From: Tropicibacter naphthalenivorans
GTDB lineage: Bacteria > Pseudomonadota > Alphaproteobacteria > Rhodobacterales > Rhodobacteraceae
Direction: 5' to 3'
DNA length: 64,000 bases
Assembly (NCBI RefSeq): GCF_900176475.1
Contig: NZ_FWXX01000002.1
Location: forward strand, 384,560 to 448,559
The position numbers and the translations under genes are program-made. The notes under the pieces were generated by a model, which was not told where the DNA came from, did no database searches, and worked only from the letters and a program-made list of their open reading frames with translations. Of this stretch, positions 54,255 through 63,161 are shown in pieces (the first letter of the stretch is position 1; each line of letters starts with the position of its first letter).

Positions 54255-54428
54255 GTGCCTATTCCTTGTGCAATTAAGTTTGAGGTAACTGTGTCCTTTA
54301 TACTGTTCAATATTCTGCGGCCTTTTTGCAGGCGCAGAAAGGGCTCATGCCTAATTTTTAATCACCACCCCGCAAGATTGCGCAGCACTTCATGAGCGCC
54401 TAAGACAAGCGCAAAGGGAGCCAGAGCC

Positions 54429-55559
54429 ATGGACATAGCCATTGTGATCGTTGCGGCGGGGCGCGGGACACGCGCCGGGGGCGGTTTGCCAAAGCAGTGG
54501 CAACCGGTCGGCGGCAAACCCGTGGCGCGCTGGACGCTGGAGCGTTTGGCGGGGTTCGGACGGCTGTGCATGGTGATTCACCCCGACGACCGAACCTTGG
54601 CGGCGCAAGTCTGTGACGGGCTGGAGGTCACTTTGGTCGACGGGGCGGCGACTCGCGACGGATCGGTCCGTGCGGGGCTGGAGGCGCTTGCGCCCACCGC
54701 GCCGGATGTCGCGCTGATCCACGACGTGGCACGCTGCTGTGTGCCGGATGCGGTGGTCCAAGGGGTCATCTACGCTTTGGAAACGCACGCGGGCGCGGCC
54801 CCTGCCCTTGCCGTCAGCGATGCCTTGTGGCGCGGGGAAAATGGCCTTGTGGTCGGGACACAGGACCGGACCGGGCTATATCGCGCCCAGACCCCTCAGG
54901 GGTTCCGCTTTGACGCGATCCTTGCCGCGCACCGCGCCCACCCCGGCGGCGCGGCCGATGATGTCGAGGTCGCGCGCGCGGCGGGTCTCGACGTGGCCAT
55001 CACCCAAGGCGATGAGCGCAACCTCAAGATTACCCTGCCCGGCGATTTCGCGCGGGCGACCGGACTATTGGAGAGACAGATGGATGTAAGGCTTGGCAAC
55101 GGCTATGACGTGCACGCCTTTGAAGAGGGCGATCACGTGATCCTCTGCGGCGTGGAAATCCCGCATGACAAGGCACTTAGGGGCCATTCCGACGCCGATG
55201 TGGGGATGCACGCGGTGACCGACGCGCTGTATGGCGCAATGGCCGAGGGCGACATTGGCCGCCACTTCCCCCCGTCCGAGCCGCAGTGGAAAGGCGCGCC
55301 GTCCGAGATCTTCCTGCGCCACGCGCGCGATCTGGCCAGTGAAAAAGGGTTCACCATTTCCAATGTCGATTGCACCTTGATCTGCGAGCGCCCCAAGGTC
55401 GGCCCGCACGCCCCGGCGATGATCGCCAAGATGGCCTTTATCCTTGGGATCACCGAGGACCGCGTGTCGATCAAGGCGACCACCTCGGAAAGGCTTGGGT
55501 TTACGGGCCGTGAAGAAGGGATCGCGGCGATTGCCACCGCGACGCTGGTGCGCACATGA
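54429..55559 (+). CDS. ispDF: bifunctional IspD/IspF isoprenoid enzyme
   Basis: A 376-residue fusion catalysing the third and fifth steps of the MEP pathway. The IspD part (about 1-215) opens [19 protein letters not shown] with the CTP-binding G-x-G-x-R and K. The IspF part starts at residue 218 ([20 protein letters not shown]) and has zinc ligands D-x-H, the HSDAD loop and a C-terminal K-A-T-T-x-E-x-L-G-F-T-G-R-x-E-G block. The fusion is common in alphaproteobacteria, and the internal Met may mark the old boundary. It overlaps pgpA by four bases. Confidence 0.97.
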   Translation: MDIAIVIVAAGRGTRAGGGLPKQWQPVGGKPVARWTLERLAGFGRLCMVIHPDDRTLAAQVCDGLEVTLVDGAATRDGSVRAGLEALAPTAPDVALIHDVARCCVPDAVVQGVIYALETHAGAAPALAVSDALWRGENGLVVGTQDRTGLYRAQTPQGFRFDAILAAHRAHPGGAADDVEVARAAGLDVAITQGDERNLKITLPGDFARATGLLERQMDVRLGNGYDVHAFEEGDHVILCGVEIPHDKALRGHSDADVGMHAVTDALYGAMAEGDIGRHFPPSEPQWKGAPSEIFLRHARDLASEKGFTISNVDCTLICERPKVGPHAPAMIAKMAFILGITEDRVSIKATTSERLGFTGREEGIAAIATATLVRT

Positions 55560-56050
55560 AGGCGATTGCGTCCCTTGGATATGTCGGTTTCCTGCGGCCT
55601 GCGCCGGGGACTTGGGGCTCGGCTGTGTCGGTGGTTTTGGCCTATGGCGTGCTGTTGGTCGGGGGCTTTTGGCTGCTGGCAGCGCTCACGGTGGTGGCCT
55701 TTGTCGTGGGCTGGTACGCCACGGCGCAAGTCACCAAGACCGGCGATCACGACCCGTCCTGGGTGGTCATCGACGAGCTGGTCGGCCAGTGGATCGCGCT
55801 TTGGCCGGTGGGCTATGGCGCGGCCTTTGCAGGGGCGGACCTGCTGGCGCTGTACCCGGGCTGGATCGCGGCATTCGTGCTGTTCCGACTGTTCGACATT
55901 CGCAAGCCGTGGCTGGTGGGCAAGGCGGACCGGCGCGGCGATGCCTATGGCGTGATGATGGATGACGTCTGGGCCGGGGTCTTTGCCGCCTTTGGCGTCT
56001 TTGTCCTTGCGGCGCTGTATCACGTCCCGCTGATCCTGAACGCGCAATGA
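55556..56050 (+). CDS. pgpA: phosphatidylglycerophosphatase A
   Basis: A 164-residue membrane enzyme dephosphorylating phosphatidylglycerol phosphate to phosphatidylglycerol. [16 protein letters not shown] (about 16-31), [17 protein letters not shown] with catalytic acids (about 62-78), [10 protein letters not shown] and [11 protein letters not shown] are the family blocks. Four hydrophobic helices. It overlaps ispDF upstream and pncC downstream (ATGA each), so all three are translated together. Confidence 0.94.
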   Translation: MKAIASLGYVGFLRPAPGTWGSAVSVVLAYGVLLVGGFWLLAALTVVAFVVGWYATAQVTKTGDHDPSWVVIDELVGQWIALWPVGYGAAFAGADLLALYPGWIAAFVLFRLFDIRKPWLVGKADRRGDAYGVMMDDVWAGVFAAFGVFVLAALYHVPLILNAQ

Positions 56051-56532
56051 CCCGGGCCGAGGATATCGTGGCGCGCGCCACGGCGCTTGGCCTGACGGTC
56101 ACCTGCGCGGAAAGCTGCACGGGGGGCAAGGTCTCGGCGGCGATCACCGATGTGCCGGGGTCGTCGGCGGTGTTCGAGCGGGGCTTTGTCACCTATTCCA
56201 ACGTGGCCAAGACCGAGATGCTGGGCGTCTCCCCCGCCACGCTGGGCGCCCATGGCGCGGTGTCAGAGCAGGTCGCGCGCCAGATGGCGCAGGGCGCGTT
56301 GCAGGCGGCGCGGGCCGATGTGGCGGTGGCGATTTCCGGCATCGCGGGCCCCGGCGGGTCCGAGTTCAAACCCGAAGGCCGCGTCTGCTATGCGCTGGCG
56401 ACGGCCTCTGGCGTGGTGTCGGAAACCATCGAACATGGCGCTTTGGGGCGGGCGAATGTGCGCGCAGCGGCCGCCGACCACGCGTTGGATTTGATCCTGC
56501 GCGGGCTGGCAGATCTGGACGGCAAATCTTAA
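56047..56532 (+). CDS. pncC: nicotinamide-nucleotide amidohydrolase (CinA C-terminal family)
   Basis: A 161-residue deamidase converting NMN to nicotinate mononucleotide in pyridine-nucleotide salvage. TCAESCTGGKVSAAITDVPG (about 19-38) carries the catalytic Ser and Lys; GFVTYSNVAKTEMLGV and VAISGIAGPGGSEFKPEGRV complete the family pattern. Only the C-terminal CinA domain is present, as in E. coli PncC (YgaD). Last gene of the ispDF-pgpA-pncC operon. Confidence 0.93.
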   Translation: MTRAEDIVARATALGLTVTCAESCTGGKVSAAITDVPGSSAVFERGFVTYSNVAKTEMLGVSPATLGAHGAVSEQVARQMAQGALQAARADVAVAISGIAGPGGSEFKPEGRVCYALATASGVVSETIEHGALGRANVRAAAADHALDLILRGLADLDGKS

Positions 56533-56808
56533 AGCGCTGATCGACATGAGGCCAAGGGGCCAGAAATAGCCCCACACCGCCCCATGTTCCGCACAATATT
56601 TAAGCGAAAAATCTGCATACAACAGCACACCGCCCGCAAAATAAGACATGCGCGTATCGCCCGGTAAGGGGGCATTAACCAAAATAACCGCCCATTTTTT
56701 AGCCGTTTTGCAAACTGCCGCCGTTTTACGCGCCCTCAAAAGCCAAAGATACTTTTTTTCGCATCCGAATCCTGCATGTACGCCCGCAGGAAACCGGAGG
56801 GACAAGAT

Positions 56809-57987
56809 ATGAACGGAGCGGATACCGCTTGGATCATCGTCGCGACAGCGCTTGTGCTGTTCATGACGTTGCCGGGGCTGGCGCTGTTTTACGGCGGCCT
56901 CGTGCGTGCACGAAACGTACTGAGTGTCTTTATGCACTGCTATGCCATTGCCTGCCTGATGAGCGTGCTTTGGCTGGCGTTTGGCTATTCCATCGCATTC
57001 GGCGAGGGCAACGCCTATTGGGGCGGTCTGGACAAGATGTTCCTGAACGGCGTCACCGCGGACACCCTGTCGGGCACCCTGCCCGAGGTGCTGTTCTTTG
57101 CCTTCCAGATGACCTTTGCGATCATCACCCCGGCGCTGATCGTCGGCGCGTATGTGGAGCGTGTGGGCTTTGGCTTTGTGATGCTGTTCTCGGCGCTGTG
57201 GATGCTGATCTGCTACGCGCCCGTCACCCACTGGATCTGGGGCGGCGGCATGATGGCCGATGGCGGCATCTTTGGCGACGTTGGCGTCAAGGACTTTGCC
57301 GGCGGGATCGTGGTGCACGAAACGGCGGCCATCGCGGCGCTGCTGATCGCGGTTTTCCTTGGCCCGCGCAAGAACCAAAAGCACCCGCCGCACAACCCCG
57401 GTTACGTGATGATCGGTGCGTCCATGCTGTGGGTCGGCTGGTTCGGCTTTAACGGCGGCTCGCAGCTGGCGGCAGATGGCGGCGCGGCCATGGCGCTGAC
57501 CGTGACGCATATCTCGGCGGCGACGGCCTCGCTGACCTGGGCGATCTGGGAAAAGATCAAGTTCGGCAAAGCGTCCCTCGTGGGCATCGTCACCGGCACC
57601 ATCGCCGGTCTGGCCTCGATCACCCCGGCGTCGGGTTTCGTGAACCCCATTCAGGCGGTCATCATCGGCGCTATCGCAGGCATTCTGTGCCAGGAAGCGG
57701 TCAACCTGATCCGCAACAAACTGCAAATCGACGACACGCTGGACGTGTTCGCGGTGCACGGCGTGGGCGGCATCTTTGGTACGATCATGATCGCGGCCTT
57801 TGGGCTGGGCTCCTGGACGGCGCAGCTGGGCGCTCTGGCGATTGTTGGCATCTTTACCGTGGTTGTGACCGTGGTGCTGATCTTTGTGGTCAAGGCGATC
57901 ACGCCGCTGCGCGTGGACGAAGAGACCGAGCATCAGGGTCTGGACATCACCACCCACGGCGAGCGGGCCTACGATCACGCCAGCTAA
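56809..57987 (+). CDS. amt: ammonium transporter
   Basis: A 392-residue Amt/Mep/Rh channel with 11 helices. ALFYGGLVRARNVLSV (about 26-41), the pore Trp and Asp region GGGMMADGGIFGDVGVKDF with GIVVHETAAIAAL (first pore His), and FAVHGVGGIFGTI (second pore His) are all present. The start MNGADTAWII at 56809 has GGAGG upstream; an earlier ATG adds 11 residues. No PII gene (glnK) is adjacent, although amt usually follows one. The 276 bases upstream are AT-rich; no sigma-54 site was found, consistent with the Rhodobacter-type NtrC at 50819. Confidence 0.97.
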   Translation: MNGADTAWIIVATALVLFMTLPGLALFYGGLVRARNVLSVFMHCYAIACLMSVLWLAFGYSIAFGEGNAYWGGLDKMFLNGVTADTLSGTLPEVLFFAFQMTFAIITPALIVGAYVERVGFGFVMLFSALWMLICYAPVTHWIWGGGMMADGGIFGDVGVKDFAGGIVVHETAAIAALLIAVFLGPRKNQKHPPHNPGYVMIGASMLWVGWFGFNGGSQLAADGGAAMALTVTHISAATASLTWAIWEKIKFGKASLVGIVTGTIAGLASITPASGFVNPIQAVIIGAIAGILCQEAVNLIRNKLQIDDTLDVFAVHGVGGIFGTIMIAAFGLGSWTAQLGALAIVGIFTVVVTVVLIFVVKAITPLRVDEETEHQGLDITTHGERAYDHAS

Positions 57988-58008
57988 GCTGGTCTGACAG
58001 ACAAAACG

Positions 58009-58036
58009 AAACGGGCCCCTCGCAGGGCCCGTTTTT
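58009..58036 (+). terminator. Rho-independent terminator after amt
   Basis: A ten-base stem, AAACGGGCCC (58009-58018) with GGGCCCGTTT (58025-58034), has a CTCGCA loop and six T in total. It begins 21 bases after the amt stop, and the leftward gene at 58079 ends just beyond. Confidence 0.9.
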
Positions 58037-58078
58037 TGTTGTCCTTAGGCGGCTGTGACAGCCTTGTCAGGCTGGCGC

Positions 58079-59356
58079 TTAGGCGGTGGTCATCAGCTTG
58101 GCCGGATCGGCGGCAGAGGTGGTTTCCGCAGCGCCACGATAGCCTGCGGTGGCCGCCTCCAGCGCCTCTGTCACCGGCGAGGTGTCGCTTTGCTCGGCCA
58201 TCATCCCTTTGGGGGCCTCACTGCTGGCCTCGGTCAAGGCAGAGCCGCCGCGCGGGGCGTTGGGGTTCGCAGGAGCCTCGGTGGGACGCTCTCGACCAAT
58301 GGGCGTGGTCGTCGCCTCAAAGGCTTCTTGCTGCGCGATCACCTCGGCTTCGGCCTCTTCGGCCTCGGTCACGGCGGTGTCCTCTGCGGTGGCGTCGTCA
58401 CTGGTGCCCACGGGCCGGGTGGTCAGCTCAAAGTCGGTCTCTGTCTTGATATAGTCCGCCTCTTCGCGCTGCTTCACCTCGGTGGGCTGCTCCTGTTGGC
58501 GGGCCTCTTCGCGGCGCAGGCGCTTGTCCTCTTGGGCGCGGTTCTCGATCCGCTGTTCGTCGCGTTCGGCGTTGCGCTCGGCCTCGCCGCGGGCGGCGGT
58601 GCCCTTTAGCTCGGTCCGCTCGTCGCCCTGCCGCTGAGCCTCTTCAGAGCGGGCAAAGCGCGCGCCCTCTTGGCGGTCGGCATTTCCGGCGCGTTCGGCT
58701 CGGGCGCTGTCCTGACGTTGCAAGCCATCGGTCCGCTCGGCGCGGGCTGTCTCTTGGCGCGCAGCGTCAAATCGGCCCAAGGCCTGCTCCTCGCCTGCAT
58801 CGTTCGCTGGGCGGGTCGACGCGCCAGACCGGTCCCCTGCCCGGTCGACAGATCTGTCACCGGGGTCTCCGGCGCGGACCGTGGGTCGATCACCGGCACG
58901 GACCCCTTCCCCCTCGGGCGCAGGCTGTCGCGGCTCTGCCCCCGGACGCGCCCCGGCCAAGGCCATCTGCGCGGCAAAGCCCTTGTTGTCCTCGGCGGAT
59001 TGCGGGCCAATCGCGGTGGCCGGGTTTAACGCCTGACGCACCTGACCGGCGGCGCTCATGACGTCGATCCCTTGGGTCGAGGCCGCCCCGGCAATCGCCG
59101 AGGCCACCACAACGCCGGTCTGCGAGGTGGACACAGGCGCAGTAACCGCCGGGTTCGGCGTGATGGCACTGGCGCGGCCGACTTGCCCCGTGGCAGCCGG
59201 CGCGGCGGGCGTAAAGCCGACAAGGCCCGCCGTCTGACCCGCAGGGGTCTGACCGGGCCCGGTCTGGGCCGGGCGCGCGCCATTGGCGGGCGAGACCGGC
59301 TTGGGCGCATACTGCGCCGTGGGCATTAAAACGGCCGCGTTAAAGATCGATGACAT
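58079..59356 (-). CDS. large low-complexity protein of unknown function
   Basis: A 425-residue protein starting MSSIFNAAVLMPTAQY with AAGGA before the ATG. Residues 1-140 are Ala/Pro/Thr-rich with a weakly hydrophobic stretch (TGVVVASAIAGAASTQGIDV). Residues 145-310 are highly charged, rich in Arg, Glu, Asp and Gln with loose repeats of A-R-A-E-R and Q-R-Q (coiled-coil or disordered). The acidic C-terminus includes TAEDTAVTEAEEAEAEVI. No signal peptide or known domain. The next gene (59466) is also Ala-rich and read in the same direction, 109 bases away. Function not assigned. Confidence 0.65.
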   Translation of the reverse strand: MSSIFNAAVLMPTAQYAPKPVSPANGARPAQTGPGQTPAGQTAGLVGFTPAAPAATGQVGRASAITPNPAVTAPVSTSQTGVVVASAIAGAASTQGIDVMSAAGQVRQALNPATAIGPQSAEDNKGFAAQMALAGARPGAEPRQPAPEGEGVRAGDRPTVRAGDPGDRSVDRAGDRSGASTRPANDAGEEQALGRFDAARQETARAERTDGLQRQDSARAERAGNADRQEGARFARSEEAQRQGDERTELKGTAARGEAERNAERDEQRIENRAQEDKRLRREEARQQEQPTEVKQREEADYIKTETDFELTTRPVGTSDDATAEDTAVTEAEEAEAEVIAQQEAFEATTTPIGRERPTEAPANPNAPRGGSALTEASSEAPKGMMAEQSDTSPVTEALEAATAGYRGAAETTSAADPAKLMTTA

Positions 59357-59465
59357 GGATTCATCCTTTCGATACGCGAATTACTCTGACCGTAAGGATT
59401 GCGCGCCAAACCTGTCAAAATCTGGGCAAGCGCCGGGGATTCGCGGCCAGTGGTTAACGCAAGGT

Positions 59466-59750
59466 TCAGACGATCAGATCGAGCCGCCCGGGTGTGGTGC
59501 CGTTTTCCGCCTGCCCCGCCGCTATGACCTGCCCCGTGGCCACAACGGTCGCCAGCGCGGCGATGTTCTGGGCGGCGGCTTCGGCCTTGGTGGTGGGGGC
59601 GACCTGCGCGCCAACGTATGCGGCCTGCACCTTGGTCACCAAGCGTTTGATTTCTTGGGCGGGATCGGCGGGCGCGGGTTGGGCCTGCGCCGGGGCGGCG
59701 GGCCGTTTGGCGAATTGCGCCGCAGCGCTCGCAGACGAAGAGATTTGCAT
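59466..59750 (-). CDS. small Ala-rich protein of unknown function
   Basis: A 94-residue protein, MQISSSASAAAQFAKRP, with AGGAG seven bases before the ATG. It is nearly all Ala, Gln, Pro, Val and Thr. QEIKRLVTKVQAAYVGAQVA in the middle is a likely helix, and LATVVATGQVIAAGQ near the end faintly resembles the VVVASAIAGAA stretch of its neighbour at 58079. A longer frame from 59780 adds ten residues without a ribosome site. Possibly works with the larger protein. No known family. Confidence 0.6.
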   Translation of the reverse strand: MQISSSASAAAQFAKRPAAPAQAQPAPADPAQEIKRLVTKVQAAYVGAQVAPTTKAEAAAQNIAALATVVATGQVIAAGQAENGTTPGRLDLIV

Positions 59751-59867
59751 GGGAGCTCCTGTAAACGTGCAAGAGCCCACAGAAAACCGGCGAAATTTGT
59801 TCTAAATCTGGCGAAGAGTCGCGTTTTGCCGCAGGTGGTTAACCCTGCCCTAAAGCTTACGCAGGAC

Positions 59868-60311
59868 TTAACCGTAGAGCTCGGCGGCGCGCCGTTCAAA
59901 CGCCCGCACAATGCGCTGCATCGCCTCGTAAAAGAACATGCCCGCCGCGCCTTGCAGCAGCTTGTTGCGGAATTCGAAATCCACGAAAAAGGACACTTCG
60001 CAACCGCCCTCGACGTCCTTGAACGCCCACTTCGAGATCATGTGCTTGAATGGCCCGTCCAGGTATTCGGTGTCGATGCGCTTGTCGTCCGGGAACAGCG
60101 TCACGCGGCTGCCAAAGCGTTCGCGGAACACTTTGAAAGAGATCACCAGATCGGCCAGCATCACCTCGTGATCGCCCTTGTCATCGCGCGAGCGGATGCG
60201 CGCCGCCGCCGTCCACGGCAGGAATTTCGGATAGGCCCCCACATCGGCCACCAGATCAAACATCTGCTGGGCGGTGTAGGGCAAGGTGCGGGTCTCGGAA
60301 TGGGTCGGCAT
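59868..60311 (-). CDS. COQ10/RatA-type START (SRPBCC) domain protein
   Basis: A 147-residue lipid-binding-fold protein. LPYTAQQMFDLVADVGAYPKF (about 10-30), FLPWTAAARIRSRD and the C-terminal helix MQRIVRAFERRAAELYG match the polyketide-cyclase/COQ10 family. Eukaryotic and bacterial members bind ubiquinone and help respiratory function; the E. coli homologue RatA is described as a ribosome-association toxin. In alphaproteobacteria a coenzyme-Q chaperone role is more likely. Divergent from hpt. Confidence 0.9.
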   Translation of the reverse strand: MPTHSETRTLPYTAQQMFDLVADVGAYPKFLPWTAAARIRSRDDKGDHEVMLADLVISFKVFRERFGSRVTLFPDDKRIDTEYLDGPFKHMISKWAFKDVEGGCEVSFFVDFEFRNKLLQGAAGMFFYEAMQRIVRAFERRAAELYG

Positions 60312-60392
60312 GTCGCTCTTTTCAGGGAAGCATCTTGCCCCGTGATGTCGTATGATAGCGCCGGAAAATCAAGAGCATGACGAGGGGGAACC

Positions 60393-60935
60393 ATGCACGA
60401 GCGTCCTTATGTCGTAGATGAGATGATCAGCGCCAAGGCGATTGCCGCCCGGATCGAGGCGCTGTGCCGCGAGATCACGGCGGAGTTTTCGGACACCGAC
60501 AAGCTGGTGGTGGTCGGGCTGCTGCGCGGGTCGTTTGTGTTCATCGCAGACTTGGTGCGCGAGTTGAACCTGCCGGTCGAGGTCGATTTCCTTGAGGCGT
60601 CATCCTATGGCGATGGCATGGAAAGCTCGCGCGAGGTGCGCATCCTCAAGGATTTGCGCGGCGGGATAGAGGGGCGCGATGTGCTGGTGGTCGAGGACAT
60701 CGTCGACACCGGCCACACGCTGAGCCACGTGGTGCACCTGCTGGCCTCGCGCCACCCCGCCCGGCTGAAGACCATCGCCCTGCTCGACAAGCCCGTGCGC
60801 CGCGAGGTGGATTTCCGCGCCGACTGGATCGGGTTCGAAATCCCCGACGAATTCGTGGTGGGCTACGGTATCGACTTTGCGCAGCGCAACCGGAACCTGC
60901 CCTTCATTGGCAAGGTGCGCTTTACCGAAAGCTGA
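60393..60935 (+). CDS. hpt: hypoxanthine phosphoribosyltransferase
   Basis: A 180-residue type I phosphoribosyltransferase of purine salvage. [20 protein letters not shown] (about 38-57) is the loop I region, [13 protein letters not shown] the flexible loop, [18 protein letters not shown] (about 97-114) the PRPP motif with E-D-I-V-D-T-G, and [21 protein letters not shown] the purine-binding end. Length matches E. coli Hpt (178). Single gene; a palindrome-rich intergenic repeat follows its stop. Confidence 0.96.
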   Translation: MHERPYVVDEMISAKAIAARIEALCREITAEFSDTDKLVVVGLLRGSFVFIADLVRELNLPVEVDFLEASSYGDGMESSREVRILKDLRGGIEGRDVLVVEDIVDTGHTLSHVVHLLASRHPARLKTIALLDKPVRREVDFRADWIGFEIPDEFVVGYGIDFAQRNRNLPFIGKVRFTES

Positions 60936-61244
60936 TCTCTCGCGCCCCCAGCGCCGGTTCGCGGGGCCGTGAGGGGCGCGCCCCAAAATCCTTCTCCTCC
61001 CTGTCCGCCCTGCCCCGCCCGGGCGGCAAAGGATTTTGCACCGCGTGACGCGGGACTTGCGCGCCCTGATCGGCGGATCACGCAAGGTCAACCCGGTGTG
61101 AGGTCAGGTATTCCCGCCCTGATTGCAGGTTGACCCGCAGCGCCAGACAGCAAAAACTGAATGTAATTGCCACAAGGTCACCTTGCGTTAAGGTGGTCCT
61201 ATTCAACGTCCGGGTTTCATCCGGGATTCAACAGGGAGAACCCC
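60936..61244. other. 309-base gene-free stretch after hpt with palindromes
   Basis: It contains the inverted-repeat element at 60973-61038, then sequence with no strong open frame. Near 61190-61244 lies the leader of the cytochrome gene, with AGGGAGAA just before ATG 61245. No tRNA or terminator with a clear T-run was found. Confidence 0.5.
60973..61038. repeat. nested palindromic intergenic element
   Basis: A 12-base palindrome GGGGCGCGCCCC (60973-60984) overlaps by one base the arm CAAAATCCTT (60984-60993), whose exact inverse AAGGATTTTG is at 61029-61038. Between them lies a second 12-base palindrome CCGCCCGGGCGG (61015-61026). It would fold into a large stem-loop with an inner hairpin. 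It starts 37 bases after the hpt stop. It does not match repeats A-E. Confidence 0.65.
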
Positions 61245-61697
61245 ATGAAAAAGCTCATTACCACTGCTGTTCTGATGGCTGGCCTTGCCACCGCCGCCAC
61301 CGCGCAGGACTTGCCCGCCGAGGTCAAGGCGCGTCAGGGCCAGTTCCGCATCATGGCGTTGAACCTTGGGGTTCTGGGTGGCATCGCCAAGGGCGCGATC
61401 GAATACGACGCCGCCACTGCTTCTGCTGCTGCCGACTCGCTTGTTGGCGTGTCCATGGTCCACCAGCCCACCCTGTTCAAAGAGGGCACCGATTCCATGT
61501 CCGTCGATGGCACCCGCGCCATGCCGGAAATCTGGGACAACATGGACGATTTCGGCACCAAGTGGGAGGCCTACAAGACCGCCGCCGCCGAGATGCAGAC
61601 CGCTGCCGCCACCGGCAAGGACGCCATCGGCCCGGCTCTGGGCAAGCTGGGCGGCTCTTGCAAGGGCTGCCACGACACCTATCGCGCCCCTGAATAA
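61245..61697 (+). CDS. cytochrome c' -type haem protein
   Basis: A 150-residue periplasmic protein. The signal peptide MKKLITTAVLMAGLATAATA-Q is followed by a four-helix-bundle sequence with the haem site CKGCH at 139-143 near the C-terminus, the class II (c') arrangement. ARQGQFRIMALNLGVLGGIA matches the N-terminal helix of cytochrome c'/c-556. These proteins bind NO or transfer electrons. The start at 61245 sets the signal peptide; a frame from 61167 has an implausible leader. The di-haem cytochrome gene follows three bases after its stop. Confidence 0.9.
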   Translation: MKKLITTAVLMAGLATAATAQDLPAEVKARQGQFRIMALNLGVLGGIAKGAIEYDAATASAAADSLVGVSMVHQPTLFKEGTDSMSVDGTRAMPEIWDNMDDFGTKWEAYKTAAAEMQTAAATGKDAIGPALGKLGGSCKGCHDTYRAPE

Positions 61698-61700
61698 GCC

Positions 61701-62579
61701 ATGGGCGTCCTGAAATTTCTGGTCCCGGCGGCGGTGGTCGCTGCCGGGGTCGGGCTCTGGCTCACCGCGCCGACTCGCGTTGACCCCGATCGTTATGCCG
61801 GCCTGACCGGGGATGCCGCCGCGGGCGAGAAAGTCTTTACCGCTGCGGGCTGCGCCTCTTGCCACCACGCGCCGACCGGCGAGGACAAGCTGGTCCTGAC
61901 CGGTGGCCAGCCCTTTGCCTCGGATTTTGGCACCTTTTATGCGCCGAACATTTCCCCTTCGGATCAGGGGCTTGCGGGCTGGGATCTGGTGGATTTCGCC
62001 AATGCGGTGACGCGCGGGGTCTCGCCTGAGGGCCAGCACTATTACCCCGCCTTCCCCTACACCGCCTACGCCAAGATGCAGACGCAGGACGTGGCCGATC
62101 TGTTTGCCTACATGCAGACCCTGCCCGCCTCGGACACGCCGTCGCAGGCGCATGACGTGGGCTTTCCGTTCAATATCCGCCGCTCGCTGGGCGGGTGGAA
62201 GCTGCTCTTTTTCACCGGCGATTACGTTTTGCCCGCCTCGCCAGAGGCTGGCGGGGAACGCGGCCGCTATCTGGTCGAAGCGCTGGCCCATTGCGCCGAA
62301 TGCCACACGCCGCGCAACGCTTTGGGCGGGCTGGATACAACCCGCTGGATGGGCGGCGCGCCGAACCCTTCGGGCCAGGGCACCATTCCCGCGCTGACCC
62401 CGGACAAGCTGACGTGGAGCGCCGAGGACGTGGCCTATTACCTCGAATCCGGCTTTACCCCCGATTACGACAGCGTCGGCGGGCACATGGCCGAAGTGGT
62501 TGATAAATTTAGCAAACTCAGCGCCGAGGATCGCATGGCAGTGGCTCAATACGTCAAGGCTCTGCCCGCGCTGGACTAA
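61701..62579 (+). CDS. di-haem cytochrome c, membrane-anchored
   Basis: A 292-residue protein. An uncleaved or signal helix (VLKFLVPAAVVAAGVGLWLT, residues 3-22) is followed by two haem sites, CASCH near residue 51 and CAECH near 200. APNISPSDQGLAGWDLVDFANAVTRGVSPEG and YYPAFPYTAYAKM match the cytochrome subunits of alcohol and aldehyde dehydrogenases (AdhB/GMC type). It probably passes electrons from a periplasmic oxidase or the adjacent c' protein to the respiratory chain. It is three bases from the upstream cytochrome gene. Confidence 0.9.
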   Translation: MGVLKFLVPAAVVAAGVGLWLTAPTRVDPDRYAGLTGDAAAGEKVFTAAGCASCHHAPTGEDKLVLTGGQPFASDFGTFYAPNISPSDQGLAGWDLVDFANAVTRGVSPEGQHYYPAFPYTAYAKMQTQDVADLFAYMQTLPASDTPSQAHDVGFPFNIRRSLGGWKLLFFTGDYVLPASPEAGGERGRYLVEALAHCAECHTPRNALGGLDTTRWMGGAPNPSGQGTIPALTPDKLTWSAEDVAYYLESGFTPDYDSVGGHMAEVVDKFSKLSAEDRMAVAQYVKALPALD

Positions 62580-62600
62580 CCTCCTTGCCAAACAGACAGC

Positions 62601-62630
62601 AGGCGCGCCCCACGCGGGACGCGCCTTTTT
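62601..62630. terminator. terminator between cytochrome and PEBP genes
   Basis: AGGCGCGCCC (62601-62610) pairs with GGGACGCGCCT (one bulge), followed by TTTTT on the plus strand. It lies 21 bases after the di-haem cytochrome stop and 10 bases from the leftward gene's stop. Confidence 0.75.
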
Positions 62631-62639
62631 CTATGCAGC

Positions 62640-63161
62640 TTAGTGCCCGAACATGCCGGTAAGACTTGCCGTGGCGGTGGCATTGGCATTCACCATAAAG
62701 CCGACAACCGCCTTGGACGGCGCGCCAGACACGTCAAGCGCCTCGGGCAACGCATACAGCGTAAAGACATAGCGATGCGGATCGCCAGCGGGCGGGCACG
62801 GGCCGCCCCAACCTTCGGCGCCGTAGTCATTGGCCCGGACGGTGACGCCCTCGGGCATAGCCGCGCCCTGCGTGATGCCGGTGCTGTTCGCCGGGATGTT
62901 CACCGCGATCCAATGCCAAAAGCCCGCGCCCCCCGTCGGCGCGTCGGGGTCATGCACCATCAAGGCCAGCGCCCCGGTGCCCTCGGGCACGCCCGACCAT
63001 TCCAACGCGGGCGAGACATTCTCGCCGGTGCAGCCGAACACATCCGCCACGTGTTTCATGGCAATATCGCCGCCGTCCGCGATGTCCGGGCTGGTCAATT
63101 CGAACGCCTGCGCCGAGACGGCGGCAAAGCACAATCCTGCAACAAAACATGTACGTAACAT
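62640..63161 (-). CDS. YbhB/YbcL-type (PEBP) protein, secreted
   Basis: A 173-residue phosphatidylethanolamine-binding-fold protein. A signal peptide ends AAVSAQA before FELTSPDIADGG. LALMVHDPDAPTGGAGFWHW (about 66-85) and GWGGPCPPAGDPHRYVFTLYAL (about 117-138) are the two conserved blocks lining the anion pocket (D-P-D-A-P and G-P-x-P-P-x-G-x-x-H). The role of bacterial PEBPs is unclear. Single-gene unit, leftward. Confidence 0.9.
   Translation of the reverse strand: MLRTCFVAGLCFAAVSAQAFELTSPDIADGGDIAMKHVADVFGCTGENVSPALEWSGVPEGTGALALMVHDPDAPTGGAGFWHWIAVNIPANSTGITQGAAMPEGVTVRANDYGAEGWGGPCPPAGDPHRYVFTLYALPEALDVSGAPSKAVVGFMVNANATATASLTGMFGH

Noticed and set aside
56533-56808. Possible sigma-54 promoter before amt
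   Set aside because: No TGGCAC-N5-TTGCA-like pair found on inspection.
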